From Erwinia sp. HDF1-3R (GTDB lineage Bacteria; Pseudomonadota; Gammaproteobacteria; Enterobacterales; Enterobacteriaceae), in contig NZ_CP155071.1 in NCBI RefSeq assembly GCF_039621855.1, positions 2,480,001-2,544,000 on the forward strand: a stretch of 64,000 nucleotides of DNA, written 5' to 3'. The notes under the pieces were generated by a model. It searched no databases. It had not been told where the DNA came from and worked only from the letters and a program-made list of their open reading frames with translations. Shown piece by piece: positions 39,619 through 48,731 of this stretch (positions are counted from its first letter, which is position 1; each line of letters starts with the position of its first letter). The position numbers and the translations under genes are program-made.

Positions 39619-40611
39619 GTGAAAATAGCGGTGTACAGTACCAAACAGTACGACAGGAAGTATCTGGAGCAGGTTAATAAAAGCTATGGCTATGAACTGG
39701 AGTTTTTTGACTTCCTGCTCACCGAACGTACTGCTAAAAATGCCACGGGCTGCGATGGCGTTTGCATCTTTGTCAATGACGATGGGAGCCGCGCCGTGCT
39801 TGAGGAACTGGCCGGGCTGGGCGTGAAATTCGTCGCGCTGCGCTGTGCGGGCTACAATAATGTCGATCTCGACGCCGCCAACGCGCTGGGCCTGCACGTG
39901 GTTCGCGTTCCCGCTTATTCCCCGGAAGCCGTTGCTGAACACGCGGTAGGAATGATGATGACGCTTAACCGCCGTATTCATCGTGCTTATCAGCGAACCC
40001 GCGACGCTAATTTCTCACTCGAAGGGCTGATTGGCTTTAATATGCATGGCCGTACCGCCGGCGTTATCGGCACGGGTAAGATTGGCCTTGCCACGCTGCG
40101 TATTCTTAAAGGCTTCGGCATGCGCCTGCTGGCGTCCGATCCCTGGCCAAATCCGCTGGCGCTGGAGATGGGCGTGGAGTACGTGGATAACGCCACCCTG
40201 TTCCGGGAAGCAGATGTTATTTCGCTCCACTGTCCGCTAACCCCAGAAAACCACCATTTACTGAATATGTCGGCATTTGAAAAAATGAAAGATGGCGTGA
40301 TGATCATTAATACCAGCCGGGGCGGGCTGATTGACTCCCAGGCGGCGATTGATGCATTGAAATTGCAGAAGATAGGCGCATTAGGCATGGATGTGTACGA
40401 AAACGAACGTGACCTGTTTTTTGAGGATAAATCCAACGACGTTATTCAGGACGATATTTTCCGCCGTCTGTCAGCCTGCCATAACGTGCTGTTCACAGGC
40501 CATCAGGCATTCCTGACGGCGGAGGCCCTGACCGGCATCTCGCAAACGACGCTGCAAAATATCAGTCAGCTGGCCGCAGGGGAGTCCTGCCCGAACGCGG
40601 TAACGGCATAA
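39619..40611 (+). CDS. ldhA: D-lactate dehydrogenase, fermentative
   Basis: An NADH-dependent D-2-hydroxyacid dehydrogenase of 330 residues (329 in Escherichia coli) that reduces pyruvate to D-lactate. The start is GTG 39619-39621 (VKIAVYSTKQYD) with AGGAGAG upstream; the longer in-frame opening from 39568 is not supported. The Rossmann motif GVIGTGKIGLATLRILKGFG, and the catalytic Arg (NTSRGGLIDS), Glu (DVYENERDLFFED) and His (FTGHQAFLT) are all present. Confidence 0.98.
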   Translation: MKIAVYSTKQYDRKYLEQVNKSYGYELEFFDFLLTERTAKNATGCDGVCIFVNDDGSRAVLEELAGLGVKFVALRCAGYNNVDLDAANALGLHVVRVPAYSPEAVAEHAVGMMMTLNRRIHRAYQRTRDANFSLEGLIGFNMHGRTAGVIGTGKIGLATLRILKGFGMRLLASDPWPNPLALEMGVEYVDNATLFREADVISLHCPLTPENHHLLNMSAFEKMKDGVMIINTSRGGLIDSQAAIDALKLQKIGALGMDVYENERDLFFEDKSNDVIQDDIFRRLSACHNVLFTGHQAFLTAEALTGISQTTLQNISQLAAGESCPNAVTA

Positions 40612-40675
40612 ATCATTCGGCCAGCGGTTAATGGGTTATTCGCTCCGCCTGCTCCATCCCGGCTCACCGCCCCGC

Positions 40676-40948
40676 TTAACGCGCGCAGGTTCCGCCAGCC
40701 AGCGCGCTTTCATTACAGCGTCGTCCATTTGCCAGCTGGCACATGCCGACGGCAGAGCCATCAAGCTGACGCGAAAGGGCCAGCGTGCCACCGGCATTGG
40801 AGCAGGCGCTGGCAGCCAGATCGGACATCACGACTTTAGTGGGAACGTGGGCACTGGTTGCCTGCTGTGGCGGTTCATCATTGCTGTCGCTGCTACAGCC
40901 TGAGAGCACGAGAGATGCCCCCAGCAGCAGTAAAGTCGCTGCTTTCAT
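40676..40948 (-). CDS. ydbJ: DUF333 lipoprotein YdbJ
   Basis: A 90-residue lipoprotein starting at ATG 40946-40948 (MKAATLLLLGASLVLSGC) with the lipobox VLSGC. The mature domain shows the DUF333 pattern: ASxCxNAGGTLAL, GMCQLANGRRCNESAL. Escherichia coli has ydbJ, plus hslJ, beside ldhA; hslJ is missing here. It is convergent with ldhA. Function is unknown. Confidence 0.8.
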   Translation of the reverse strand: MKAATLLLLGASLVLSGCSSDSNDEPPQQATSAHVPTKVVMSDLAASACSNAGGTLALSRQLDGSAVGMCQLANGRRCNESALAGGTCAR

Positions 40949-41128
40949 TATCCACTCCGGGTTGGTATTTATGCGGTTTGTCAGCATAAGCCAGGATCGG
41001 ATGTGGGTCGATAGCTGTCACGAATATTTACCATTTAATAATCTCAATAATAGCAATAGCCTGCGTTCTTATTTTATAAAAAAGGGCGTGTAACAATGAA
41101 AGATGACAATAAATCAGAAGGATAGCCT

Positions 41129-41785
41129 GTGTTAATGGATCTGTTATTACGTATCGCGCTGGCCGGTGCACTGGGTGGATTAATTGGGCTGGAGCGCCAG
41201 CTGCGGGCTAAAGAAGCGGGTCTGCGAACGCATATTTTAGTGGGTATCGGTAGCGCCATGTTTATGATCGTTTCTAAATATGGCTTTGATGACATCATTA
41301 TGCAGGCGCATATTGGTCTGGATCCCAGCCGTATTGCCGCTCAGGTCGTCAGCGGAATGGGTTTTTTGGGCGCCGGGACTATTATTATTCAGAAGCAGAT
41401 CGTTAAGGGGCTGACGACTGCCGCCGGTCTGTGGGTCACCGCCGCGATTGGACTGGTCATTGGGAGTGGTCTTTACGAAATCGGTATCTATGGCACGCTG
41501 CTGGCACTGGTGGTGCTGGAAACGTTCCGCAGAATTAGCCACTGGCTTATCGGCCGCCATCACACGCTGGTGTTTCATCTTAAACCGAAAAGCGTTCCAA
41601 TGGTGCTGATTGTACTTGAGAAAGAGCGCGTCAGGACCGGTCAGGTGTCCATTGTGAATCGGGATGTCGAGACCGGACTTTGTGAGATGACGATTGACGT
41701 GACCCTGTCACGAAAAATTGCCCCACACCAGATTTATGATTCACTACTGGAAATTAAAGGCGTGCATTCGGTTGAAATGCATTAG
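41129..41785 (+). CDS. MgtC/SapB family membrane protein
   Basis: A 218-residue protein with an N-terminal MgtC-type membrane domain of about four helices (GGLIGLERQLRAKEAGLRTH, GMGFLGAGTIII and TTAAGLWVTAAIGLVIGSG are all family hallmarks) and a C-terminal ACT-like cytoplasmic domain (about 150-218). It starts at GTG 41129 or ATG 41135, with AAGGA before them. MgtC homologues regulate ATP synthase or magnesium adaptation, but many SapB-type paralogues are uncharacterised. No Mg riboswitch-like leader is evident. Confidence 0.88.
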   Translation: MLMDLLLRIALAGALGGLIGLERQLRAKEAGLRTHILVGIGSAMFMIVSKYGFDDIIMQAHIGLDPSRIAAQVVSGMGFLGAGTIIIQKQIVKGLTTAAGLWVTAAIGLVIGSGLYEIGIYGTLLALVVLETFRRISHWLIGRHHTLVFHLKPKSVPMVLIVLEKERVRTGQVSIVNRDVETGLCEMTIDVTLSRKIAPHQIYDSLLEIKGVHSVEMH

Positions 41786-41856
41786 CCGTGACGTAAAAGG
41801 GATTATCATGGCCGTTTAGTCCGGCCAAATTTGCAAGCAAACGTATGGAGAACAGA

Positions 41857-42144
41857 ATGAGCGATAAAAATATTCTTGTTGTAGCAAAATTCACTGCCAA
41901 ACCGGGCAAGGCTGATGAGCTGAAGAAAGTCCTGACGCACGGAGTGAAACCTGCCCGGGCAGAAGCGGGATGCGTTCATTACGATCTTTACCGCAGCGTT
42001 GAGGACGGTAACGTCTTCCTTTTCCACGAAACCTGGAAGAACGAAGAGGCCGTCAAAACCCACGGTGAACAGCCGCATTTCAAAACCCTGATGGCCGATG
42101 CTGAACCGCTGCTGTCAACGCCACCTGCCGTACACCGCGTGTAA
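41857..42144 (+). CDS. Antibiotic biosynthesis monooxygenase (ABM) domain protein
   Basis: A 95-residue single-domain ABM protein of the YgiN type (quinol/aldehyde-reactive small monooxygenase fold). ATG 41857 has GGAG seven bases upstream; the frame also contains an earlier ATG at 41845. Family features are the first strand VVAKFTAKPGKADEL, the EAGCVHYDLYRS segment and HETWKNEEAVKTH. The substrate is unknown. Confidence 0.85.
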   Translation: MSDKNILVVAKFTAKPGKADELKKVLTHGVKPARAEAGCVHYDLYRSVEDGNVFLFHETWKNEEAVKTHGEQPHFKTLMADAEPLLSTPPAVHRV

Positions 42145-42194
42145 AAGGCATTCTGAACGCGGCCAGTCGTTCATCCGGCTGGCCGCAATAAAAA

Positions 42195-43583
42195 TCAGAA
42201 GGCGGACTTCAGCAGCACGGCACGACAGGATTTACCTTTAATCTTCACCTGCTGGAGCTGCTTCATCGCCTGCCGTGCACTGTCATGACGAATAGCCACA
42301 TAGGCGTGGGTAGCGGCGATATCAATTTTTCCTATCACTTCACTCTTCAGGCCCGCATCACCCGTCAGCGCGCCCAGGATATCTCCTGGACGTATTTTGG
42401 CTTTACGCCCGCCGTCCAGGCACAGGGTAGCCATTTCGGCTGGCAGCGGCTGTGAAGCGACCGATTTCAGTTCAGCAACGCCCTTCCAGCTCAGCTTCTG
42501 CTGTAAAAAATCCTCGAGCGCATGGGCGCGGATCATCTCATCCGCAGCCACAAAGCTAATGGCGCTGCCCTGCTCGCCCGCACGGGCGGTACGACCAATA
42601 CGGTGAACATGAACTTCCGGGTCAAAGGAGAGTTGATAGTTGACCACCATTTCCAGTGATTTGATATCCAGACCGCGCGCGGCCACATCGGTTGCGACCA
42701 GCACGCGACAGCTGGCATTAGCAAAGCGGATCAGCACCCGGTCGCGGTCGCGCTGTTCAAGATCGCCATGCAGGGCCAGAGCGCTAATCTCTTTGCTCTC
42801 CAGCGCGTGAGCAATGTCATCGCACTCGCGTTTGGTATTGCAGAACACGACGCAGGAACGCGGCTTTTTATCGCTTAACAGGCCAATGAGCGCGGGCAGT
42901 TTCTCGCGCGGGCCTGCCTCGTAAAATACCTGTTCGATAGCCGGTAGATCGGAGACCACATCGGTTTCGACGGCCAGCGGATCGCGCTGGATACTCTGGC
43001 TGATTTTCGCCATGTCCTGCGGCCAGGTGGCTGAAAATAACAGCGTCTGGCGCTCCGTTGGGCAATAGCGGATTATCGTATCGATATCCTCGCGAAACCC
43101 CATCTCCAGCATCCTGTCCCCCTCATCCAGCACCAGCGTGGTGACCTGCCCCAGCTTGAGCGTTTCACGCTTAAGATGATCGAGGATACGTCCGGGCGTT
43201 CCCACCACGATGTGTGGCGCGTGCACCAGCGAATCGCGCTGGGCACCCATCGGCTGCCCCCCGCAGAGCGTGAGGATTTTAATATTTGCGGTAAAACGCG
43301 CCAGACGGCGCAGCTCTTTAGCGACCTGATCGGCCAGTTCGCGCGTAGGACATAGCACCAGTGACTGGGTAGTAAATTGCGTCACGTCTATACGGTGCAT
43401 CACACCCAGGCCAAACGCAGCGGTCTTACCACTGCCGGTCCTCGCCTGGGCGCGCACGTCGCGCCCCGCCAGGATCGCCGGCAGCGACGCGGCCTGGATA
43501 GGTGTCATGCTGTGATAGCCAAGCTCGGTCAGATTATCGATCTGGCTGGCTGGCAGGGAAGTCAGGGTTGAAAAAGCAGTCAC
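42195..43583 (-). CDS. dbpA: ATP-dependent RNA helicase DbpA
   Basis: A DEAD-box helicase of 462 residues that acts on 23S rRNA hairpin 92 during 50S assembly. Q-motif SMTPIQAASLP, Walker A ARTGSGKTAAFG, SAT and HRIGRTARAG motifs are intact, as is the C-terminal RNA-binding domain (GALTGDAGLKSEVIGKI). Motif II reads DEGD rather than DEAD (VLDEGDRML). Length matches Escherichia coli DbpA (457). It is divergent from ttcA. Confidence 0.96.
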   Translation of the reverse strand: MTAFSTLTSLPASQIDNLTELGYHSMTPIQAASLPAILAGRDVRAQARTGSGKTAAFGLGVMHRIDVTQFTTQSLVLCPTRELADQVAKELRRLARFTANIKILTLCGGQPMGAQRDSLVHAPHIVVGTPGRILDHLKRETLKLGQVTTLVLDEGDRMLEMGFREDIDTIIRYCPTERQTLLFSATWPQDMAKISQSIQRDPLAVETDVVSDLPAIEQVFYEAGPREKLPALIGLLSDKKPRSCVVFCNTKRECDDIAHALESKEISALALHGDLEQRDRDRVLIRFANASCRVLVATDVAARGLDIKSLEMVVNYQLSFDPEVHVHRIGRTARAGEQGSAISFVAADEMIRAHALEDFLQQKLSWKGVAELKSVASQPLPAEMATLCLDGGRKAKIRPGDILGALTGDAGLKSEVIGKIDIAATHAYVAIRHDSARQAMKQLQQVKIKGKSCRAVLLKSAF

Positions 43584-43889
43584 AAGTTACTCTCTGATAG
43601 AAACCGACGGGCGTATTGCCGCAGAGTGTACCAGAGAACAGACGATGGCGGTTACTGGCGGATGCACTAACGCGCAGCAGGCGATAAGCGACAGGATGCG
43701 CCGTGAATTAACGATGCAGGGACGGTAAAAGTAAATAATTGGCGCTGGCTTTCGCCGCTGTAATCCGTACCATACTCGCCACAACGACGCATGCCGGAAC
43801 CGATGAACTCTAACGAAAAGATTTCATTGCTGAGAGAAACTGGCAAAATAAGCGTAATGCCCCCCATTTTGAATCTGAGCCGCTAAATT
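43584..43889. promoter_or_regulatory. dbpA/ttcA divergent intergenic region
   Basis: A 306-base gap between divergent genes that must hold both promoters. The ttcA-proximal part is AT-rich with no obvious operator. I see no additional gene or RNA. Confidence 0.4.
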
Positions 43890-44819
43890 ATGCACCAACA
43901 TCAAGACAATACTAAGAAAGAGCAATACAACCTTAATAAGTTGCAAAAGCGTCTGCGCCGCAACGTTGGGGAAGCGATTGCCGATTACAATATGATTGAA
44001 GAAGGCGACCGCATTATGGTGTGCCTGTCGGGGGGTAAAGACAGCTATACGATGCTGGAAATACTGCGTAATCTCCAGCAAAGCGCGCCGGTCTCTTTTT
44101 CCCTGGTAGCCGTTAACCTCGATCAGAAGCAGCCAGGTTTCCCGGAACATATCCTGCCTGAGTATCTCGACAAGCTCGGCGTGGAGTATAAGATCGTCGA
44201 AGAGAACACTTACGCCATCGTGAAGGATAAAATTCCCGAAGGCAAAACCACCTGCTCACTCTGCTCGCGCCTGAGACGCGGCATTCTCTACCGCACCGCC
44301 ACCGAGCTGGGCTGTACCAAAATCGCCCTGGGCCATCATCGCGACGATATTTTACAAACGCTGTTTTTGAATATGTTTTACGGCGGAAAAATGAAGGGTA
44401 TGCCGCCTAAGCTGATGAGCGATGATGGGAAGCATATCGTTATACGCCCGCTGGCTTACTGCCGTGAAAAAGACATTGAGCGTTTCGCCATTGCCCGCGA
44501 ATACCCGATTATCCCCTGTAATCTGTGCGGCTCCCAGCCTAACCTCCAGCGTCAGGTGATTGGCGATATGCTGCGCGACTGGGATAAACGCTATCCCGGA
44601 CGCATCGAAACCATGTTCAGCGCGATGCAGGACATTGTGCCTTCGCATATGGCCGATACGTCGCTATTCGATTTCAAAGGGATTCAGCACGGTTCAGAAG
44701 TGGTGGACGGCGGCGATCTGGCATTCGACCGCGAGCCTGTGCCACTCAGGCCTGCCGGCTGGCAGCCGGAGGATGAAGAGGACGCCCCGGTTCGTCTCGA
44801 TGTCATGCAGATCGGATAA
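43890..44819 (+). CDS. ttcA: tRNA 2-thiocytidine(32) synthetase
   Basis: A 309-residue PP-loop ATPase that thiolates cytidine 32 of certain tRNAs. The ATP-binding motif [10 protein letters not shown] starts at residue 47. The [4Fe-4S] ligands are Cys122 and Cys125 ([11 protein letters not shown]) and Cys210/213 ([10 protein letters not shown]). The start ATG 43890 and length agree with Escherichia coli TtcA (311). A hairpin follows the stop. Confidence 0.97.
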   Translation: MHQHQDNTKKEQYNLNKLQKRLRRNVGEAIADYNMIEEGDRIMVCLSGGKDSYTMLEILRNLQQSAPVSFSLVAVNLDQKQPGFPEHILPEYLDKLGVEYKIVEENTYAIVKDKIPEGKTTCSLCSRLRRGILYRTATELGCTKIALGHHRDDILQTLFLNMFYGGKMKGMPPKLMSDDGKHIVIRPLAYCREKDIERFAIAREYPIIPCNLCGSQPNLQRQVIGDMLRDWDKRYPGRIETMFSAMQDIVPSHMADTSLFDFKGIQHGSEVVDGGDLAFDREPVPLRPAGWQPEDEEDAPVRLDVMQIG

Positions 44820-44843
44820 GGCAGTCAGGCGCTGGTTATGCTA

Positions 44844-44880
44844 ACGGCCGTTGAGCAGCCTGATGCTGCTCAACGGCCAG
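44844..44880 (+). terminator. Hairpin after ttcA
   Basis: GGCCGTTGAGCAGC (44846-44859) pairs with GCTGCTCAACGGCC (44865-44878) over a five-base loop. There is no U-tract, so its termination strength is uncertain. Confidence 0.6.
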
Positions 44881-44887
44881 TCCCCGG

Positions 44888-45043
44888 TTACATATGCGGG
44901 GGTGGGTCCAGAATTGGATCGGGATCGCCCGGGGGTGGATCAGGCATCGGCTGAGGCGTCGGGAACGGCTCAGGGATGGGCACAGGGTCGGTAGGGATAG
45001 GGTCAGATGCGTGCGGAGTGTCCATAACGTTTGCAGTTAACAT
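44888..45043 (-). CDS. Proline/aspartate-rich microprotein
   Basis: A 51-residue acidic protein starting at ATG 45041-45043 (MLTANVMDTPHAS), with GAGGAAG just upstream. After residue 13 it is almost entirely Pro, Asp, Ile and Glu in degenerate DPIP/PEPFP/PDPPP repeats, ending DPPPHM. There is no signal peptide or membrane segment, and I recognise no family. The good ribosome site argues for translation; a low-complexity false ORF remains possible. Confidence 0.55.
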   Translation of the reverse strand: MLTANVMDTPHASDPIPTDPVPIPEPFPTPQPMPDPPPGDPDPILDPPPHM

Positions 45044-45313
45044 GTCTTCCTCCTCAGTCTTTGCTTGAATACTAAGCATAGGCACCATCTGACACAGTAG
45101 CAAACGGCCAAAAAAAAGCCGACTATGCGTCGGCTGTTATGAATCAAATGTGCTATGCAGTAATTCAAATTTGGAAGTAGTACAATATGGAGCGCAGCGC
45201 CCATCGCTTGACGCTGCATTCACCTGCGAAACAGAGTTTGCCTCCGCTGAACCGATTTTGTATTGATATGGATCAGGTTTATTTTCGCTTTAGCGACCTT
45301 TACGCCCCCTTCC

Positions 45314-46297
45314 CTACAGCCATTTACGCTGGCGTAACCACACAGCAACACCCAACACCAGCAACACTAACAACAGGCAAAACGCGCCAAAACCGTAATG
45401 CCAGCCGCCGCCGGGAATACCGCCTAGATTGACCCCGAACAGCCCGGTCAGGAACGTGGTAGGCAGGAACACCATCGCCAGCAGCGACATGGTATAGGTG
45501 CGGCGGTTCATCGACTCAGCCATCACCGTACTGATTTCATCAGAGAGTACCGCCGTACGCGCCAGGCTGGCGTCCAAATCATCCAGCCCCCTACCCAGCC
45601 TGTCTGCGATATCCTGCATCCTGCGGCGATCGTCGTCGCTCATCCACGGCAGCCGCTCACTGGCAATACGCGAGAACACATCACGCTGCGGAGCCATGTA
45701 GCGACGCATGATAATTAACTGTTTGCGGATGAGCGCCAGTTCGCCGCGCGGCGGTACCTGCTGATCCACTACTGCATCTTCAAGATCGATAATCTTATCG
45801 TGCAGCTGTTCAATAAACTCGCTGGTATGATCGTTAAGCGCGTCGCAGACCTCAACCAGCCAGCTTCCGCCATTCACCGGTCCGTTACCGTTCTGGAGAT
45901 CGGTCAGCACCTCGTCGATGGCATAGACCTTACGCTGCCGGGTTGAGACAATAAGTCTCTCATTGATAAATACCCGGATCACCACCAGCTGATCGGGGCG
46001 AGACTCGCTGTTCAGATTAACACTGCGCAGGGTAATCATCGTGCCATCGCCAAGCCGGCTGACGCGAGGGCGCATGCTGTCGCCACCCAGCGCATCGCGG
46101 ACGGAATCCGGCAGCAGCGGCGTGGACAACAGCCAGTCGGCACTTTCCCGGTGGGTGTAATTCAGGTGTAACCAGCAGGGGCGATCGCTTGCTAATACGT
46201 CTTTATTATCGATGGGGATCAGCCCACCTTTGCCGTCCAGCTGACACGCAATAATTGCGTCCGTAACCTGTAATGACTTACCTGCAATAACGTCCAC
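45314..46297 (-). CDS. zntB: Zinc transporter ZntB
   Basis: A CorA-superfamily zinc transporter of 327 residues, as in Escherichia coli. The large cytoplasmic funnel is followed by two C-terminal membrane helices; the pore signature [10 protein letters not shown] (the ZntB variant of the CorA GMN motif) follows the first. The end WLRQRKWL is typical. It mediates proton-coupled zinc uptake. Confidence 0.96.
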   Translation of the reverse strand: MDVIAGKSLQVTDAIIACQLDGKGGLIPIDNKDVLASDRPCWLHLNYTHRESADWLLSTPLLPDSVRDALGGDSMRPRVSRLGDGTMITLRSVNLNSESRPDQLVVIRVFINERLIVSTRQRKVYAIDEVLTDLQNGNGPVNGGSWLVEVCDALNDHTSEFIEQLHDKIIDLEDAVVDQQVPPRGELALIRKQLIIMRRYMAPQRDVFSRIASERLPWMSDDDRRRMQDIADRLGRGLDDLDASLARTAVLSDEISTVMAESMNRRTYTMSLLAMVFLPTTFLTGLFGVNLGGIPGGGWHYGFGAFCLLLVLLVLGVAVWLRQRKWL

Positions 46298-46421
46298 GGC
46301 GGCTCCATTTTAAGGACAATCAGTGCGGTACAGTCTAGCTTGCCGCCGGGTCGTTGCAAAATGGTTAAGGTTACTCAGCCGTTAGAAACCGTGTCATTCT
46401 GCAAACCCGCCCTGCGCCAGG

Positions 46422-46862
46422 TTAACCCTGTTGACTGGCTGCATCGTTCAGCCTGAATTGCGCGACGGCATAGTCAGCGATCGCCCGATCCTGCTCACTG
46501 GTCCCGCCGCTGATACCAATCGCCCCCACCACCTGTTCGTTGACGATTAACGGATTCCCGCCTGCAAAGACGATGACTCTGCCATTCAGGGTATTATTCA
46601 CACCGTACAGCTCGCCGCCCGGCTCAGCATCTTTCTTCAGCTCCTGGGTCGCTTTACCAAACAGTGCGCTGGTGTAGGCCTTGTTAATGGCATGTTCAAT
46701 ACTGGGTAGCTGCGCGCCATCCATTCGTATATGGGAGATTAAAAAACCCGAGGCGTCCACGATGGCAATATTGCTCGGTGACGCAATGTCTTTCGCCTTA
46801 TCTATCGCGATATCCATCAGGCGCCGGGCCTCGTTTAAATCAATGTTATTTTTTACAATCAT
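46422..46862 (-). CDS. GlcG/HbpS-like heme-binding family protein
   Basis: A 146-residue GlcG/HbpS/Cob(I)alamin-adenosyltransferase-like fold protein. Family features are MDIAIDKAKDIASPSNIAIVDASG, INKAYTSALFGKAT and the Gly-rich VVGAIGISGGTSEQDRAIA. Some members bind heme; whether this one does is unknown. It lies downstream of the ABM gene on the same strand and next to the disrupted LysR gene, suggesting a small regulated unit. Confidence 0.82.
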   Translation of the reverse strand: MIVKNNIDLNEARRLMDIAIDKAKDIASPSNIAIVDASGFLISHIRMDGAQLPSIEHAINKAYTSALFGKATQELKKDAEPGGELYGVNNTLNGRVIVFAGGNPLIVNEQVVGAIGISGGTSEQDRAIADYAVAQFRLNDAASQQG

Positions 46863-47105
46863 GTCATTCCCCCTGGTGGTCGTGAAAAATCATACTGCAC
46901 AGTATGAAACAGCTTTTAGCCTGGTAGAAACCGCGTGCTAATTCAAGCAGATGGCTGGGATATTTATCTCTCTAACTAAGCGTAGATAAATTAATAAGTG
47001 GAATAGGGATGCAGCAAGAGTTATTGCGGTGACGAGCATATTCAGAAAGGATGATATTTACAACGCCGTAAAAGACGCTGGCACATTATGCCAGCGCTGC
47101 CGTTA

Positions 47106-47396
47106 TTAGCGAGCAATTTCACTAAAGTGGTGTTCATCATAGGGTTCGGTAAGAAACGTATTAACCACATCGTTAAAGGCAATCCAGTGTGGTGTTTTCT
47201 GATGCTCACTCAGTACATCTTTACCTGACCAGAGTTCAATTAATGCATAGTGGTTTTTATCATCTTCATTGTTCCACAGCTGATAAAAATGGCAGCCCTC
47301 TTCTTTGTTGGACTCGACGACCATATTATTCAGTACGGCAAGCAATTCCTGCTTATTTTCCGGCTTAACTTTAAAGAATACATTAAGTGTAATCAT
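47106..47396 (-). CDS. Antibiotic biosynthesis monooxygenase (ABM) domain protein
   Basis: A 96-residue YgiN/ABM-type protein beginning ATG 47394-47396 (MITLNVFFKVKPENK), with AAGGGA upstream. It shares the ABM pattern NKEEGCHFYQLWNNEDD and EHQKTPHWIAFND and is a diverged paralogue of the protein at 41857. It is divergent from the broken LysR gene, the usual arrangement for a LysR target. With the regulator inactivated its control may be altered. Confidence 0.82.
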   Translation of the reverse strand: MITLNVFFKVKPENKQELLAVLNNMVVESNKEEGCHFYQLWNNEDDKNHYALIELWSGKDVLSEHQKTPHWIAFNDVVNTFLTEPYDEHHFSEIAR

Positions 47397-47519
47397 AGTA
47401 ATTTTCCCTTGTGCAAGTGAATATGGCTGATTTCTTTTGACGCAGAGAAGGTTACTTGACCCAGTGAATTCCTTAAAGTTACTTTTTTTCAACAGATCGT
47501 TTCACTAAATGGAAAACCT

Positions 47520-48300
47520 ATGAAACTTCGTTCGGCTGAGGCCTTTTGTCGCGTGGTCGAGCTGGGAGGGATAGTGCCTGCGGCCGAGGCAATGTTCTGC
47601 GTCCCCTCAAATATCACCAAAATGATAAAAGAACTTGAAAGCGAGCTCCGGGAGCCGCTGTTTGATCGTTATAAAGGCAGACTCAGCGTCACCCCTTTTG
47701 GCAAGCAGTACTATCAGGATGTCAGTCAGCTGCTTGAACTCTCTGATAAAATCCACAAAAAGCATCAAAAAGGCGCTGACGTGTCTACGCTGACCATTGG
47801 GGCAATAGATGTGGCTATCGACTTCTGGTTACCCAGGCGGGTTGTGGGTTTTATGCAGGAAAACAGCCATATTCGGTCAACCTGATCAACGCCTACTCGC
47901 GAGTGCTGGAAGAGAAGCTGATCAATCGTCAGCTGGATATGATCTTCTCTGACGGACCGATTCTCAGTCCTGAAGTCACCAGCGCGCTGGCATTTGAAGA
48001 GCGACTGGTACTGGTTGGACACCCAAAAAGGGTCAATGCTTCCCCCATCCCGCTATACAGTTTCGGCAAAGAGTGCCTTTACAGCGATATGGTCGAACGC
48101 TGGCATGCCGAACAGCGAGCGGGCAAATACCAGATGACGCAGATGGAAAGCTATCAGACGATGCTTTTACTGGCGGAAAACAATTTTGGTATCGGCTTTA
48201 TTCCCGAGCGCGTATTGGGGGAGCGTGCAGCGGAGAATGAGCAAAATCAGCAGGCGTGTATTTCCTGTAATGTCTATGTCGCGTGGCACCGGTTTATAAA
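47520..48300 (+). pseudogene. LysR-family regulator, 5' part; frameshifted and split by a Tn3-family transposon
   Basis: The N-terminal winged helix is intact (MKLRSAEAFCRVVELGGIVP, then SNITKMIKELESELREPLFD). The first frame ends at 47885. A frame change near 47870-47878, consistent with a one-base loss, is needed to continue into the effector-binding domain (NLINAYSRVLEEKLINRQLD ... NFGIGFIPERVLG). At 48300 the gene is interrupted by the left transposon repeat; its last 16 codons lie at 57778-57826. The total would be about 276 residues. The divergent ABM gene was probably its target. Confidence 0.9.
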
Positions 48301-48338
48301 GGGGTCAGTTTGGATATCGAAAATTATTGTACGTTAAG
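48301..48338 (+). repeat. Left terminal inverted repeat of the Tn3-family element
   Basis: 38 bp beginning GGGGTCAG and ending ACGTTAAG, the canonical length and ends of Tn3-family repeats. Confidence 0.9.
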
Positions 48339-48369
48339 GCTAATAATGTGAGCCTGAATTTGCGCTGAT

Positions 48370-48719
48370 TGCGAGTCGGAGGGATTTCGATTGCGAGCCG
48401 TTACAATTATCAGCTTTATTTGGCGATAGATGACACCGACCACACGAAAACCAAAGCAATGTCGCCGCAGACCAACAGTATTTGCGAACGGTTCCATAAA
48501 ACGATATTGAACGAATTTTATCAGATGACGTTCCGTAAAAAGCTGTACTGCGATCCTGACGCATTACAGTCGGATCTTGATGAATGGCTGGATCACTATA
48601 ATGACGAACGAACCCATCAGGGAAAAATGTGTTGTGGCCGGAAGCCAATGGAAGCATTACTTGATAGAAAGCGCATCTGGACTGGGAAAGATTTAAGCCG
48701 GATGTCATCTGACAGTTAG
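48370..48719 (+). pseudogene. Integrase-core (IS481/IS3-like) transposase, 3' remnant
   Basis: Only the C-terminal part of an rve-type transposase is left: NYQLYLAIDDTDHTKTKAMS, then SPQTNSICERFHKTILNEFY with the terminal catalytic Glu, and WLDHYNDERTHQGKMCCGRK to the stop at 48719. The DDE aspartates and the N-terminus are missing. It lies just inside the left repeat of the Tn3-family element. Confidence 0.8.
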
Positions 48720-48731
48720 CTTATAAATAAT

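Noticed and set aside
46298..46421. tRNA-associated attachment site at the left edge of the island
   Set aside because: No tRNA-like sequence or direct repeat matching the right edge near 62981 is visible.
47903..48337. A separate 144-residue gene after the LysR N-terminus
   Set aside because: Its sequence is the LysR effector-binding domain in a shifted frame, and its last 12 codons are transposon repeat.
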